Positions 1 through 8,034 of a stretch of 36,858 nucleotides of DNA are shown here, piece by piece. Position 1 is the stretch's first letter. The number at the start of each line of letters is the position of its first letter. The notes beneath the pieces were generated by a model. The model did not search any database. It had not been told where the DNA came from and saw only the letters and a program-made list of their open reading frames with translations. The DNA comes from a bacterium. GTDB taxonomy: Bacteria > Chloroflexota > Dormibacteria > UBA8260 > Bog-877. Position numbers and translations under genes: made by a program. The stretch spans positions 1-36,858 of the forward strand of contig JAJYWM010000146.1 in the NCBI GenBank assembly GCA_021791455.1, in the 5' to 3' direction.

Positions 1-1980
1 GTAGGCTCCGTAGGGATACGTCAGGTTCGGCGGGTCGTACACCACGGACGCATCCAGGTGACCCTCCACTCCGTCGGGCAGTTCCAGGGTCCCGTGGGCC
101 AGCATCGCTATCTCTTGAATGGTCTTGCCCTTGCCGGGATCTCCCTTCACCTGCCAGCGACCCAGCTCCCACTCCAGGTCCTCGGTCGAGCACTCCAGGG
201 CTGCGGCGGCCACGATCCGGGCCTTGTCGCGAACCCTCCTGGCCACGACCGCCGCCGCCGCTCCCGAGACCGGCGTGGAGCGGGAGCCGTAGGTCCCGAG
301 CCCAAACGGGGTGTTGTCGGTGTCGCCGTGGATCACCTCGATGTCCTCGGGCGGGATGCCGAGTTCGTGAGACACGATCTGGGCGAACGTGGTCTCATGA
401 CCCTGCCCCTGGGTCTGCACCGAAAGCCTGAGCTGACCCTTGCCCGTCGGATGGACCCGCAACTCGCAGCCATCGGCCATCCCCAGCCCCAGGATGTCCA
501 TGTGCTTCTTGGGGCCGGCCCCGACACCTTCCGTGAAAAAACTCAAGCCGATGCCCATCAGGTGCTCGCCTCCGGCCTCCGGGTGCTCGGGAGAGCCGCC
601 GGCCTCCCGCCAGCGGCGGCGCCCCTCCTCCTGGCGCTTGCGCAACCCCTCATAATCCGCCTTCTCCAGGGCCAGGTCCAGGGTCCGCCGGTAATCTCCC
701 GAGTCGTACTCCCAGCCGGTCTTGTTCACATAGGGGAACTGCTCCGGGCGCAGGAGGTTCTGGCGGCGCAGCGCGGCGGGATCCACCTTCAGCTCATCGG
801 CCAAGACCTCGACCATCCGCTCCACCAGATAGACGGCTTCGGTGATTCGGAACGAGCAGGCGTAGGCCACGCCCCCCGGTGCCTTGTTGGTGTAGACGCC
901 CGTGACCTCGCAGTGGGCCGCCTCCAGGTCGTAGCTCCCGGGAAAGATGTGGAAGAAGCCGGCCGGGAACTTGGTGGGCTGAGCGGTGCCGTTGAAGGCA
1001 CCGTGGTCGGCCAGCACCTTGACCCGCAACCCCAGAATCTTGCCCTGCTTGGTGGCCGCTATCTCCCCATGCATGTGGTAGTCGCGAGCGAAGGAGGTGG
1101 AGGTGAGGTTCTCGGAGCGGTCCTCAACCCACTTGACGGGACGCCCGGTGACGATCGAACCGACCACGGCGAGGACGTAGCCGGGGTATATGCCCACCTT
1201 GTTGCCGAATCCACCCCCTATGTCGGGAGATATGATCCGCACCTTGTGCTCCGGGATCCCCGCCACCAGGGCGTAGAGGGTGCGGTGAGCGTGAGGTGCC
1301 TGGGTGGTAGACCACGCCGTCAACTGGCCGCTCACCTTGTCCATCCAAGCGATGCTTCCACAGGTCTCCATCGGCGCTGGGTGGACCCTGGGGTAGAGCA
1401 TGTCCTGCGCCACCACCACGTCGGCTCCGGCAAAGACCCGGTCGGTCGCCTGGCGGTCGCCCGCCTCCCAATCGAAGATGTGGTTGTCCCGCTTGCCTTC
1501 GATGTCGTCACGAATCACGGGAGCGCCTGGGTCCAGCGCCCTGCGGGCGTCGACCACCGCGTCCAGGGGCTCGTATTCGACCGCTATCAGCTCCAGGGCG
1601 TCCCTGGCGGAGTACCTGTCCTCCGCCACCACGAAGGCGACCTCCTGGCCGAAGAAGCGCACCTTGTCGGTGGCCAAGACCGCCTGGACGTCGTGGGAGA
1701 GGGTTGGCATCCAGGCGAGCTTGAGTGACTCCAGGATCTTCCCCGTGATCACCGCGCGCACCTTCGGGTGGGCCTCAGCCAAGGAGGTGTCGATGGAGAC
1801 GATGCGCGCGTGCGCGTGGGGGCTGCGCAGGATCGCCCCGTACAGCATCCCGGGCAGCTGGATGTCATCCAGGTACTTCCCCTTGCCGCGCAGGAACCGA
1901 GCATCCTCCTTGCGCAGCATCCTGCCGAAGCCGATCGGGTTTCCGGCGGGACTGGTCGGCGCCGCTGCGACACTTGTCAT
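1..1980 (-). CDS. coxL: Form I aerobic CO dehydrogenase, large (Mo-Cu) subunit, 3' end cut off by window edge
   Basis: Large subunit of the molybdenum hydroxylase that oxidises CO to CO2 and passes electrons to the respiratory chain. 660 codons are visible without a stop, against about 800 in the family, so the C-terminus with the conserved base Glu lies to the left. The N-terminus (RFLRGKGKYLDDI, about residues 28-40) is typical. The decisive motif is AYACSFR at residues 372-378 (codons near 846-867). It matches AYxCSFR of form I CoxL, whose Cys375 equivalent carries the sulfur bridging Cu and Mo; form II and xanthine dehydrogenase homologues have a different loop (AYRGAGR in form II). The ATG overlaps the coxS stop by 4 bases (ATGA), giving the canonical M-S-L order and translational coupling. 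Confidence 0.95.
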   Translation of the reverse strand, partial: MTSVAAAPTSPAGNPIGFGRMLRKEDARFLRGKGKYLDDIQLPGMLYGAILRSPHAHARIVSIDTSLAEAHPKVRAVITGKILESLKLAWMPTLSHDVQAVLATDKVRFFGQEVAFVVAEDRYSARDALELIAVEYEPLDAVVDARRALDPGAPVIRDDIEGKRDNHIFDWEAGDRQATDRVFAGADVVVAQDMLYPRVHPAPMETCGSIAWMDKVSGQLTAWSTTQAPHAHRTLYALVAGIPEHKVRIISPDIGGGFGNKVGIYPGYVLAVVGSIVTGRPVKWVEDRSENLTSTSFARDYHMHGEIAATKQGKILGLRVKVLADHGAFNGTAQPTKFPAGFFHIFPGSYDLEAAHCEVTGVYTNKAPGGVAYACSFRITEAVYLVERMVEVLADELKVDPAALRRQNLLRPEQFPYVNKTGWEYDSGDYRRTLDLALEKADYEGLRKRQEEGRRRWREAGGSPEHPEAGGEHLMGIGLSFFTEGVGAGPKKHMDILGLGMADGCELRVHPTGKGQLRLSVQTQGQGHETTFAQIVSHELGIPPEDIEVIHGDTDNTPFGLGTYGSRSTPVSGAAAAVVARRVRDKARIVAAAALECSTEDLEWELGRWQVKGDPGKGKTIQEIAMLAHGTLELPDGVEGHLDASVVYDPPNLTYPYGAY

Positions 1981-2453
1981 TGGACTGCCCCCTGGGGTTG
2001 GTGGGTGGCCGCCCACCTCACTGCCCGAACGATGTTCTCGTAGCCGGTGCAGCGGCATATCTGCCCGGAGATGGCCTCCCGAATCTCGGCCTCAGTGGGG
2101 TCGGGGCTGCGGTCCAGCAGCCAGCGGGCGGTCATCATCATCCCTGGGGTGCAAAATCCACACTGCAGGCCATGCTCTTGCATGAATCCCTCCTGAACCG
2201 GGTCCAGGCCAGCGGCTCCCTCCAGGTCCTCCACGGTGCGCACCTCTCGCCCGTCCGCCATCACCGCCAGAACGGTGCAGCTCTTGACCGGCTTGCCGTC
2301 CATCCAGAGCACGCAGGTGCCACAGTTGGAGGTATCACACCCCCAATGGGTGCCCGTCAGGCCCAGGTTGTCGCGAATGAAATGGACGAGCAGGAGGCGG
2401 GGCTCGACCTCGCCGGTAACGGACTCTCCATTGACGGTCATGGTCACCTTCAT
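1977..2453 (-). CDS. coxS: CO dehydrogenase small iron-sulfur subunit
   Basis: 158-residue 2x[2Fe-2S] subunit that relays electrons from the Mo-Cu site in CoxL to FAD in CoxM. The N-terminal plant-type cluster ligands are Cys39, Cys44, Cys47 and Cys59 ([10 protein letters not shown] followed by a later Cys). The C-terminal alpha-helical cluster ligands are Cys98, Cys101, Cys133 and Cys135 (QCGFCTPG and ICRCTGY). All eight cysteines are present and the length is normal for the family. I chose the ATG at 2453 because it overlaps the coxM stop by four bases and begins a standard CoxS N-terminus ([10 protein letters not shown]). A longer in-frame extension upstream only shadows coxM. Confidence 0.95.
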   Translation of the reverse strand: MKVTMTVNGESVTGEVEPRLLLVHFIRDNLGLTGTHWGCDTSNCGTCVLWMDGKPVKSCTVLAVMADGREVRTVEDLEGAAGLDPVQEGFMQEHGLQCGFCTPGMMMTARWLLDRSPDPTEAEIREAISGQICRCTGYENIVRAVRWAATHQPQGAVQ

Positions 2454-3331
2454 GCCCCCAGCCCTCCCGCTCGTGCCCGGTCCACCGCCCGCACCAGCGA
2501 TCTCTTGGTCAACTCCGCCACCAGGTAGCGCTTGTACTCCTGCGGGCCCCTTTGGTCCGTCTGGGGCCGGCTGTGCTCCGCCGCCAGTTGAGCAGCGGTC
2601 GCCAGATCGTCCGAACTGGGGGGCCGACCCATGAGACGGGCCTCCGCCTCCGGGGCGGCGAATTGACGTGCGTTGACCGCGGCCAGGCCGATCCCCACCT
2701 GGGAGATGCGGTCGCCGTCTAGGGTCACGCAGCATCCCACGGCCGCGACCGCCCAGTCGCCGGTGCGCCTCTCGACCTTCTCGTAAGCGCTGCCCTGGCC
2801 AGGGCGCAGCGGAATGCGGACCTCGGTCAACATCTCGCTGGGACCCAAAACCGTCTCGAAAGGTCCCTGGTAGAACTCCCGCGCCGGCACCCGTCGCGAG
2901 CCCCCAGAGGAGCGAACGACCAACTCGGCGCCCAGGGCGCAGACGACCGCGGCGAGGTCCTCGGCTGGGTCTCCCTGGCAAAGAGAGCCGCCGATGGTCC
3001 CCCGGTTGCGGACGATGGGGTCGGCGATGACACGTTCCGCATCCGCAAAGATCGGCAGGTTCCTTCCCAAAAGCGGGGAGGCCAGAAGGTCCGCGTGGCG
3101 GGCCATCGCCCCGATGGCGATTTCGCCGCCGTCCAGCCGGATGTGGTCCAGGTCCGGAATGTCATTGATGTCCACCAGCCGTTCAGGACGGGCGAGCCGC
3201 AACTTCATCATCGGAAGAAGGCTGTGCCCTCCCGCGATCAGGCGGGTGTCCGGGCCGTACCGCTCTAGCAGGGCCAGCGCCGACTCGACGCTGCTTGCAC
3301 GGCTGTACTCAAACGGAGCGGGTGTCTGCAT
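2450..3331 (-). CDS. coxM: CO dehydrogenase medium FAD subunit
   Basis: 293-residue flavoprotein subunit, first gene of the leftward coxMSL operon. It shows the two FAD-binding signatures of the family: AGGHS at residues 33-37 and TIGGS at residues 112-116. These are followed by the usual C-terminal CO-dehydrogenase flavoprotein domain. The start ATG at 3331 is preceded by a strong Shine-Dalgarno sequence (AAGGAGG, about 6-8 bases upstream). It accepts electrons from CoxS and presumably hands them to quinone. Upstream lies the 191-bp region shared with the divergent coxI-like gene. Confidence 0.95.
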   Translation of the reverse strand: MQTPAPFEYSRASSVESALALLERYGPDTRLIAGGHSLLPMMKLRLARPERLVDINDIPDLDHIRLDGGEIAIGAMARHADLLASPLLGRNLPIFADAERVIADPIVRNRGTIGGSLCQGDPAEDLAAVVCALGAELVVRSSGGSRRVPAREFYQGPFETVLGPSEMLTEVRIPLRPGQGSAYEKVERRTGDWAVAAVGCCVTLDGDRISQVGIGLAAVNARQFAAPEAEARLMGRPPSSDDLATAAQLAAEHSRPQTDQRGPQEYKRYLVAELTKRSLVRAVDRARAGGLGA

Positions 3332-3522
3332 ATCCCCTCCTTATCGTCGAGCGCCTAGACTAGCAATGTGGGTGAGTCTACTCTCCGCCACGAGTCCAGG
3401 GGAAGCGGGGATTTTGGGGTGCGATCCTTCGCCCGCCACGGCCTCCCCACCCTCCCCGGGGCACTCGCCGCGTCCAACCTTGAGTCGCCTGGAGCCTGCG
3501 CTCGAGGCGGCAGGATCAGCCG
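3332..3522. promoter_or_regulatory. Divergent cox intergenic region with an inverted repeat
   Basis: This 191-bp gap separates coxMSL (leftward) from the coxI-mobA-coxG group (rightward), so promoters for both must lie here or nearby. It contains the inverted repeat TAGACT (3356-3361) and AGTCTA (3375-3380), arms 19 bp apart start to start, close to two helical turns. That is the geometry of a dimeric regulator site. It lies about 25-50 bp upstream of the coxM start codon, where a promoter or operator would be. No convincing -35/-10 pair was found. Confidence 0.45.
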
Positions 3523-4722
3523 GTGAGGGAAGTAATCGAGGACATCGACAGGTGGCGCGCCACCGGGCGCCGAGCCGCTCTGGCCAGAGTGGTGGGGGTG
3601 GAGGGCTCCGGGCCGAGGGACCCCGGCGCGACGATGGCGGTCTCGGAAGACGGGGAGGTTTCCGGGTCGGTCTCGGGTGGCTGTGTGGAAGGGGCGGTCG
3701 TGGAAGCCGCCCTGGAGGCGCTGCAGCGCGACGCCGCACCCCGGGTCATCAGCTTCGGCTACTCGGACGCTCAGGCGTTCACGGTTGGCTTGACCTGTGG
3801 TGGCACCATCCACATCCTGGTCGACCCCCGCATCCCCCCCTCCTACCAGGAGTTGAGGGCCGCCCTGCTTGCCGCAGATCCCGTGGCCCTGGCGACGGTG
3901 GTCAGGTTGGAGCAGGGCGGGGAAGGTGTGGAACTGGCCGAGGGCGCCTCCATCCCCATCAGGGGAGGGCGCACCGGCGTCGGAGCATCCATCTTGGTCC
4001 TACCCGACGACGGCGTGCGCGGTTCTCTGGGCAACCCGGACCTGGACCGGGTGGTGGCCCGCGATGCCGCGGGGGCCCTGGCCAGCGGGCAGTCCGGCTT
4101 TCGCCACTACGGGCTCGCGGGCGAGGCCCAGCGGGAGTCGGTGACCGTCCTGGTGGAGGCGTTCGCGCCCCCGCCCCGCATGGTGATCTTTGGGGCGGTC
4201 GACTTCACGGCCTCCCTGGCCCGGGTGGCCAAGGTTCTGGGCTACCGGGTCACGGTCTGCGACGCCCGGTCCACCTTCGCCACGACGGCCAGATTCCCGA
4301 TGGCCGACGAGGTCGTCTGCTCGTGGCCCCACACCTACCTCGACTCCCTTCATCCTCCGCTGGAACAACGCGACGCCATCTGCGTGCTGACCCATGACCC
4401 CAAGTTCGACATCCCCGCCCTGCGGTCCGCCCTCGCCACCAGGGCTGGATATCTGGGAGCTCTTGGTTCCCGCCGAACCCACGAGGAACGCAGTCGAGCG
4501 CTGGTGGACGCCGGCGTCGACGAGCATGCCCTGACCCGGATCATGGGGCCGATCGGGATCGACATCGGAGCGCGCACCCCGGAGGAGACGGCGATCTCCA
4601 TCTGCGCCGAGATAATCGCCCTGCGCACCGGCAGGCCGGCGCCGTTCCTGCGGGATGGCGCGGGCGCCATTCACCGCGGCGGCTGGCAGCAGATGGGCGG
4701 CAAGGCTGCGGCTGGCGGCTAG
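3523..4722 (+). CDS. XdhC/CoxI family molybdenum-hydroxylase maturation factor
   Basis: 399-residue protein of the XdhC/CoxI/CoxF family, whose members bind and deliver or sulfurate the molybdenum cofactor for xanthine and CO dehydrogenases. The N-terminal XdhC_CoxI domain has the GSVSGGCVEGAV signature (about residues 47-58). A C-terminal Rossmann domain follows (IFGAVDFTASLARVAKVLG, then LGALGSRRTHEER and GIDIGARTPEE). The start is GTG at 3523 with only a weak upstream ribosome site. It heads a rightward unit with the MobA-like gene, separated by one base. Two XdhC paralogues, CoxF and CoxI, exist in model cox clusters and I cannot tell which this corresponds to, so no symbol is given. Confidence 0.88.
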   Translation: MREVIEDIDRWRATGRRAALARVVGVEGSGPRDPGATMAVSEDGEVSGSVSGGCVEGAVVEAALEALQRDAAPRVISFGYSDAQAFTVGLTCGGTIHILVDPRIPPSYQELRAALLAADPVALATVVRLEQGGEGVELAEGASIPIRGGRTGVGASILVLPDDGVRGSLGNPDLDRVVARDAAGALASGQSGFRHYGLAGEAQRESVTVLVEAFAPPPRMVIFGAVDFTASLARVAKVLGYRVTVCDARSTFATTARFPMADEVVCSWPHTYLDSLHPPLEQRDAICVLTHDPKFDIPALRSALATRAGYLGALGSRRTHEERSRALVDAGVDEHALTRIMGPIGIDIGARTPEETAISICAEIIALRTGRPAPFLRDGAGAIHRGGWQQMGGKAAAGG

Positions 4723-4723
4723 C

Positions 4724-5293
4724 ATGACCAGCTGTGCGATCCTGCTCGCGGCCGGGCGTTCCAGCCGGTTTCGCGCTCCTGGATCCAAGCTCCTGGCCGA
4801 GTTCCGAGGGCGCCCCCTGGTGCAGTGGGCCATGTTGGCCGCTTCCAACTCCGGATGCGATGACGTCGCGGTCGTGGACGGAGCGATCGACCTGAGCCCA
4901 GCTCTGCTCCCGGAGCTGACCCTGCTCCACAATCAGGACTGGGCCAGGGGGCAGGCCAGCTCTCTGCAGATGGGATTGGCCTGGGCCAAAAGCCGCGGTC
5001 ATTCTCAGGCGCTGGTAGGCCTGGGGGATCAGCCGCTGGTCACCTCGTCCGCCTGGGATGCGGTGAGGCTCGCACCGGCCGCCGCCATCGTGGCAGCAAC
5101 CTATCAGGGGCGGCGCGGCCACCCTGTGAGACTTTCAGAGCAGGTGTGGGACCTCCTCCCGAGAGACCAAGACTTCGGAGCCCGAGAGTTGATGCGGGCC
5201 CATCCGGAGATGGTGGTGGAGATCGAGTGCCCCGGCAACCCGGCAGATGTGGACACGATCGAGGACCTCGAGCGCCACCGCCTCGGCCTCTGA
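4724..5293 (+). CDS. MobA-like molybdenum cofactor nucleotidyltransferase
   Basis: 189-residue NTP-transferase domain protein related to MocA/MobA. It probably forms molybdopterin cytosine dinucleotide, the cofactor form used by CO dehydrogenase. The nucleotide-binding start is clear: CAILLAAGRSSRF, then KLL (residues 4-24). A central GLGDQPLV segment supplies the metal-binding Asp, and GHPVRLS follows. The ATG at 4724 lies one base after the upstream stop, which fixes the start and implies coupling to the XdhC-like gene. CTP rather than GTP specificity is inferred from the cox context, not read from residues. Confidence 0.88.
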   Translation: MTSCAILLAAGRSSRFRAPGSKLLAEFRGRPLVQWAMLAASNSGCDDVAVVDGAIDLSPALLPELTLLHNQDWARGQASSLQMGLAWAKSRGHSQALVGLGDQPLVTSSAWDAVRLAPAAAIVAATYQGRRGHPVRLSEQVWDLLPRDQDFGARELMRAHPEMVVEIECPGNPADVDTIEDLERHRLGL

Positions 5294-5408
5294 TCGCGCG
5301 CGTTTCCAGCCGGTGTTGGCGCCGGACCCCGGGCCCAGGTGCGTCGGCGAGCGGCGGGGCAGGAATGCGATCATGGCGGCTCCACCCGGTTGCTGGAGGT
5401 GTTCGCCG

Positions 5409-6020
5409 ATGCTGTTGGAAAATTCCCTGGAGCTGGCCATGCCGCCCGACGAGCTAATGCCACTCCTGGAGGACTTAGAGCGGATCGCACCGTGCCTGCC
5501 CGGCGCCAGCATCACAGAGCGGGTGGACGAAAGCAGCTACAAGGGGAGGGTCACCGTGAAGGTCGGACCGGTGACGGTCCGCTACGAGGGCACCATGACC
5601 ATCCTGGAGGTGGACCGCCAAGCGCGCCGGATGGTGATGCGTGGCGAGGGCAGAGACCCCCAGGGAGCGGGCAACGCCAAGGCCACCATCACCATGACCA
5701 TTCTTCCCGGCCCCAGCGGAGGCTCGATCGGCACGATCCAGTCCGACGTCGCCATCACCGGGAGGGTGGCCCAGTTCGGCCGCGGCCTCATGCAGGACGT
5801 GGCGGACCGTCTTCTGACCCAGTTCGCCCAGTGCATGGAGCGCACGCTGGCGGCACCTCCCGAAGCGCAACCGCCCACGCCCTCGTCCCCCCAAGGCTCG
5901 GCCCCGCCCGAAGCCGCCCCACCGCCTGTCAACAGCGCCCAGCCAGAGTCGGTGGGGATGCTTGGGATCCTTTTCAGCGTCCTTTGGAAGCGTCTCCGGG
6001 GGATCTTCCGCAGCCGCTGA
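5409..6020 (+). CDS. coxG: CoxG-like SRPBCC membrane-recruitment protein
   Basis: 203-residue CoxG-family protein. CoxG attaches CO dehydrogenase to the cytoplasmic membrane so that electrons can enter the respiratory chain. The SRPBCC domain covers about residues 1-150 (LENSLELAMPPDEL, then CLPGASITERVD). A Pro/Ala-rich linker of about 35 residues follows, and then a terminal hydrophobic and basic tail (GMLGILFSVLWKRLRGIFR) that looks like the membrane-contact element. I chose ATG 5409 because GGAGGT sits 8 bases upstream. An in-frame ATG at 5373 is possible. It is the last gene of the rightward cox unit. Confidence 0.85.
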   Translation: MLLENSLELAMPPDELMPLLEDLERIAPCLPGASITERVDESSYKGRVTVKVGPVTVRYEGTMTILEVDRQARRMVMRGEGRDPQGAGNAKATITMTILPGPSGGSIGTIQSDVAITGRVAQFGRGLMQDVADRLLTQFAQCMERTLAAPPEAQPPTPSSPQGSAPPEAAPPPVNSAQPESVGMLGILFSVLWKRLRGIFRSR

Positions 6021-6385
6021 GCGCCCGGGCTGTAGGGGCCCCGAAGCGCTGGGCGCGGCGTGCTCTGCGCCGAACCCTTGGTGGCGCGCCTGAGGACGTC
6101 TCCCAGGACCAAACGTCCCCGGTGCGAAAGGCATGCTGTGAGCGCCGTGCCGCACGTCGCGGGGGCGGCCGCGCTTGCATCGGTGGCGCGCGGCCGGTGC
6201 TGGAGCCGCGGATTCGGGCCTCGGGCCGTCAACTCCCGCCCGAGGTCGGCTGCTCGCCGGCCTCTGAGTATCGGTGGCAGCTCCGGCGTTAGGGATGACG
6301 TAGGGCCTTGTGGGCAACCCGGGGCGATGGCGGATCTTGGCCAAGGGGAGCGCGCAGGGAAGATCTCTCATGGGAGGAGCATCGA
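6021..6385. other. Intergenic stretch between coxG and the sedolisin gene
   Basis: These 365 bp show no credible gene on either strand. Just after the coxG stop, GCGCCC (6021-6026) can pair with GGGCGC (6051-6056) around a GGGGCCCC palindrome. This could be a weak terminator, though no T-run follows. The right end holds a strong Shine-Dalgarno (GGGAGGAG, 6372-6379) for the next gene. The sedolisin promoter should be here but I see no clear consensus. Confidence 0.4.
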
Positions 6386-7882
6386 ATGACAACCCGAGCG
6401 CGGCTTCGGCCGCACACCTGGCGGCCGCTGGTCGCCATGGCAGGCCTCGCTGGCCTGGCGGTACTGGCGATCGGCTCGCTCGCGGGGACAGTGACGGCCA
6501 AGACGGAGTATCCCGCACCCACCCCCCTGTCGGCCCAGTTCCAGGGAGCCTTCGAGGCTGGTACCCAGGGTCCGCCTGGGGGCTCTTACTTCGGGGCCCG
6601 GGCCTTCGCCCCCAACTCCATGGAGGCGTCCTACGACTTGACTCCCCTCTACCAGCAGGGGCTTGAGGGTCAGGGCGAGACGATAGCGATCGTCGACTCC
6701 TTCGGCTACCCGCAGGTGGCCGCCGACCTCGAGACCTTCTCCGAGGGCTACAACCTGCCGCTCATGTGCGGGATGCCGGGCGTCTCCTGCACCGCGGGCA
6801 TGCCTTCCTTCAAGGTTCTCATGTTCGGAAACCACCAGGTGAAGGCACCCACTAGCAGCTCCAACAGCAACCCCTACGGGCGGAGCCAGGAACAGAGCAG
6901 CGGCTGGGTGGGCGAGGTCGCCCTCGACACCCAGTGGGCGCACGCCATAGCCCCGATGGCCAACATCCTCCTGGTGGTTGTGCCCACCGCCGAGACGCTT
7001 GGGGTGCAGGGCTTCCCCAACATGATGAATGCGGAGCAGTACGTCGTCGACAACCACCTCGCCAACGTGGTGACCCAGAGCTTCGCCGCCAGCGAGGAGT
7101 CCTTCTCGAGCGTGCAGTCCCTGCTCAACCTGCGCCACGCCTTCATCAGCGGAACCCAGCAGGGGATCACCTTCGTGGGCGCCGCCGGTGACTCCGGCAC
7201 CGCCAACTCGACCAAGGCGCCCGTGGGGAAGGGCGGAGGCACGATCCCCTACCCGACCGTGAACTGGCCGGCATCGGACCCGCTGGTGACGGCCGCAGGA
7301 GGGACCAACCTCTGCACCAATCCGGCCACGGGAATCGGCATCGACGACAACACGACCGGCACCTCGCCGTGTGACAACCTGACGCCGGCCCAGCACGACG
7401 TGGCTTGGAACGGCTCTGGGGGAGGCTTCAGCTCGATCTTCGCCAAGCCGGCGTACCAGGACAGCCTGCCGGCCGGGTCGACCCCCATCGGCGCCATGCG
7501 CGGCGTGCCTGACATCGCCTGGGATGCCTCCTGCTCAACCTTTGTCTGGGAGTACATCTCGGCGACCGGCTTCACCCCCGGCTACTACGGAGTCTGCGGG
7601 ACGTCGGCGGCGTCACCGCAGTTCGCGGCCATGGTCGCCCTGGCGGACCAGGACGCGGGCACGAACCTCGGACTGGTCAACGTGTCCCTCTACCAATTGG
7701 CCAGCGGGCCCAACTACGGCAAGTACTTCTACGACGTGACCACCGGCAACAACCAGACCGATCCCACAATCCCCGGATACTCCGCCAGCACCGGCTGGGA
7801 CCCCGTGACCGGCCTCGGGACGCCAGATGCGGCGAATCTGGTTCCCGCCCTGGCCAGCCTGGGCGAACACACCGCTCCCTGA
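6386..7882 (+). CDS. Secreted sedolisin-type (S53) serine-carboxyl peptidase lacking a propeptide
   Basis: 498-residue protein with an N-terminal signal peptide or anchor (residues about 14-37) and then directly the S53 catalytic domain from about residue 70. The full catalytic set is visible: Glu177 and Asp181 (GEVALD), the oxyanion Asp269 (AAGDSG) and Ser407 (CGTSAASP). C-terminal calcium-site elements are YFYDVTTG (Asp450) and GWDPVTGLGTP (Asp472). Members are acid-active endopeptidases. Most carry a propeptide of roughly 150-200 residues; only about 40 residues separate the signal from the mature domain here, so it is missing. ATG 6386 has GGGAGGAG 6 bases upstream. It is monocistronic and followed by a strong terminator. 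Confidence 0.92.
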   Translation: MTTRARLRPHTWRPLVAMAGLAGLAVLAIGSLAGTVTAKTEYPAPTPLSAQFQGAFEAGTQGPPGGSYFGARAFAPNSMEASYDLTPLYQQGLEGQGETIAIVDSFGYPQVAADLETFSEGYNLPLMCGMPGVSCTAGMPSFKVLMFGNHQVKAPTSSSNSNPYGRSQEQSSGWVGEVALDTQWAHAIAPMANILLVVVPTAETLGVQGFPNMMNAEQYVVDNHLANVVTQSFAASEESFSSVQSLLNLRHAFISGTQQGITFVGAAGDSGTANSTKAPVGKGGGTIPYPTVNWPASDPLVTAAGGTNLCTNPATGIGIDDNTTGTSPCDNLTPAQHDVAWNGSGGGFSSIFAKPAYQDSLPAGSTPIGAMRGVPDIAWDASCSTFVWEYISATGFTPGYYGVCGTSAASPQFAAMVALADQDAGTNLGLVNVSLYQLASGPNYGKYFYDVTTGNNQTDPTIPGYSASTGWDPVTGLGTPDAANLVPALASLGEHTAP

Positions 7883-7893
7883 ACCTCGCCGTC

Positions 7894-7927
7894 GAAAGCC
7901 CCGGGACTAGAGCGTCCCGGGGCTTTC
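7894..7927 (+). terminator. Intrinsic terminator hairpin, probably bidirectional
   Basis: A perfect 14-bp stem (GAAAGCCCCGGGAC, 7894-7907, with its complement at 7914-7927) closes a 6-base loop. It lies 11 bp after the sedolisin stop, and CTTTC ends the 3' arm on both strands. The gap is convergent with the leftward ureohydrolase gene ending at 8035, so it can serve both transcripts. Confidence 0.85.
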
Positions 7928-8034
7928 ACCTCTCAGGGGTACGGCGCAGCGTGCGAGGACGACGCCGCCACCGCGGGGGCTGAGCAACCGCAGCCGGCGG
8001 CGGTAGCACGGCTCCTTGACGGATCTCGAGACGG

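Noticed and set aside
58..1728. Long open frame of 556 codons on the plus strand opposite coxL
   Set aside because: It is the antisense shadow of high-GC coxL; the minus strand has a complete family match and motif, and the plus translation matches nothing.
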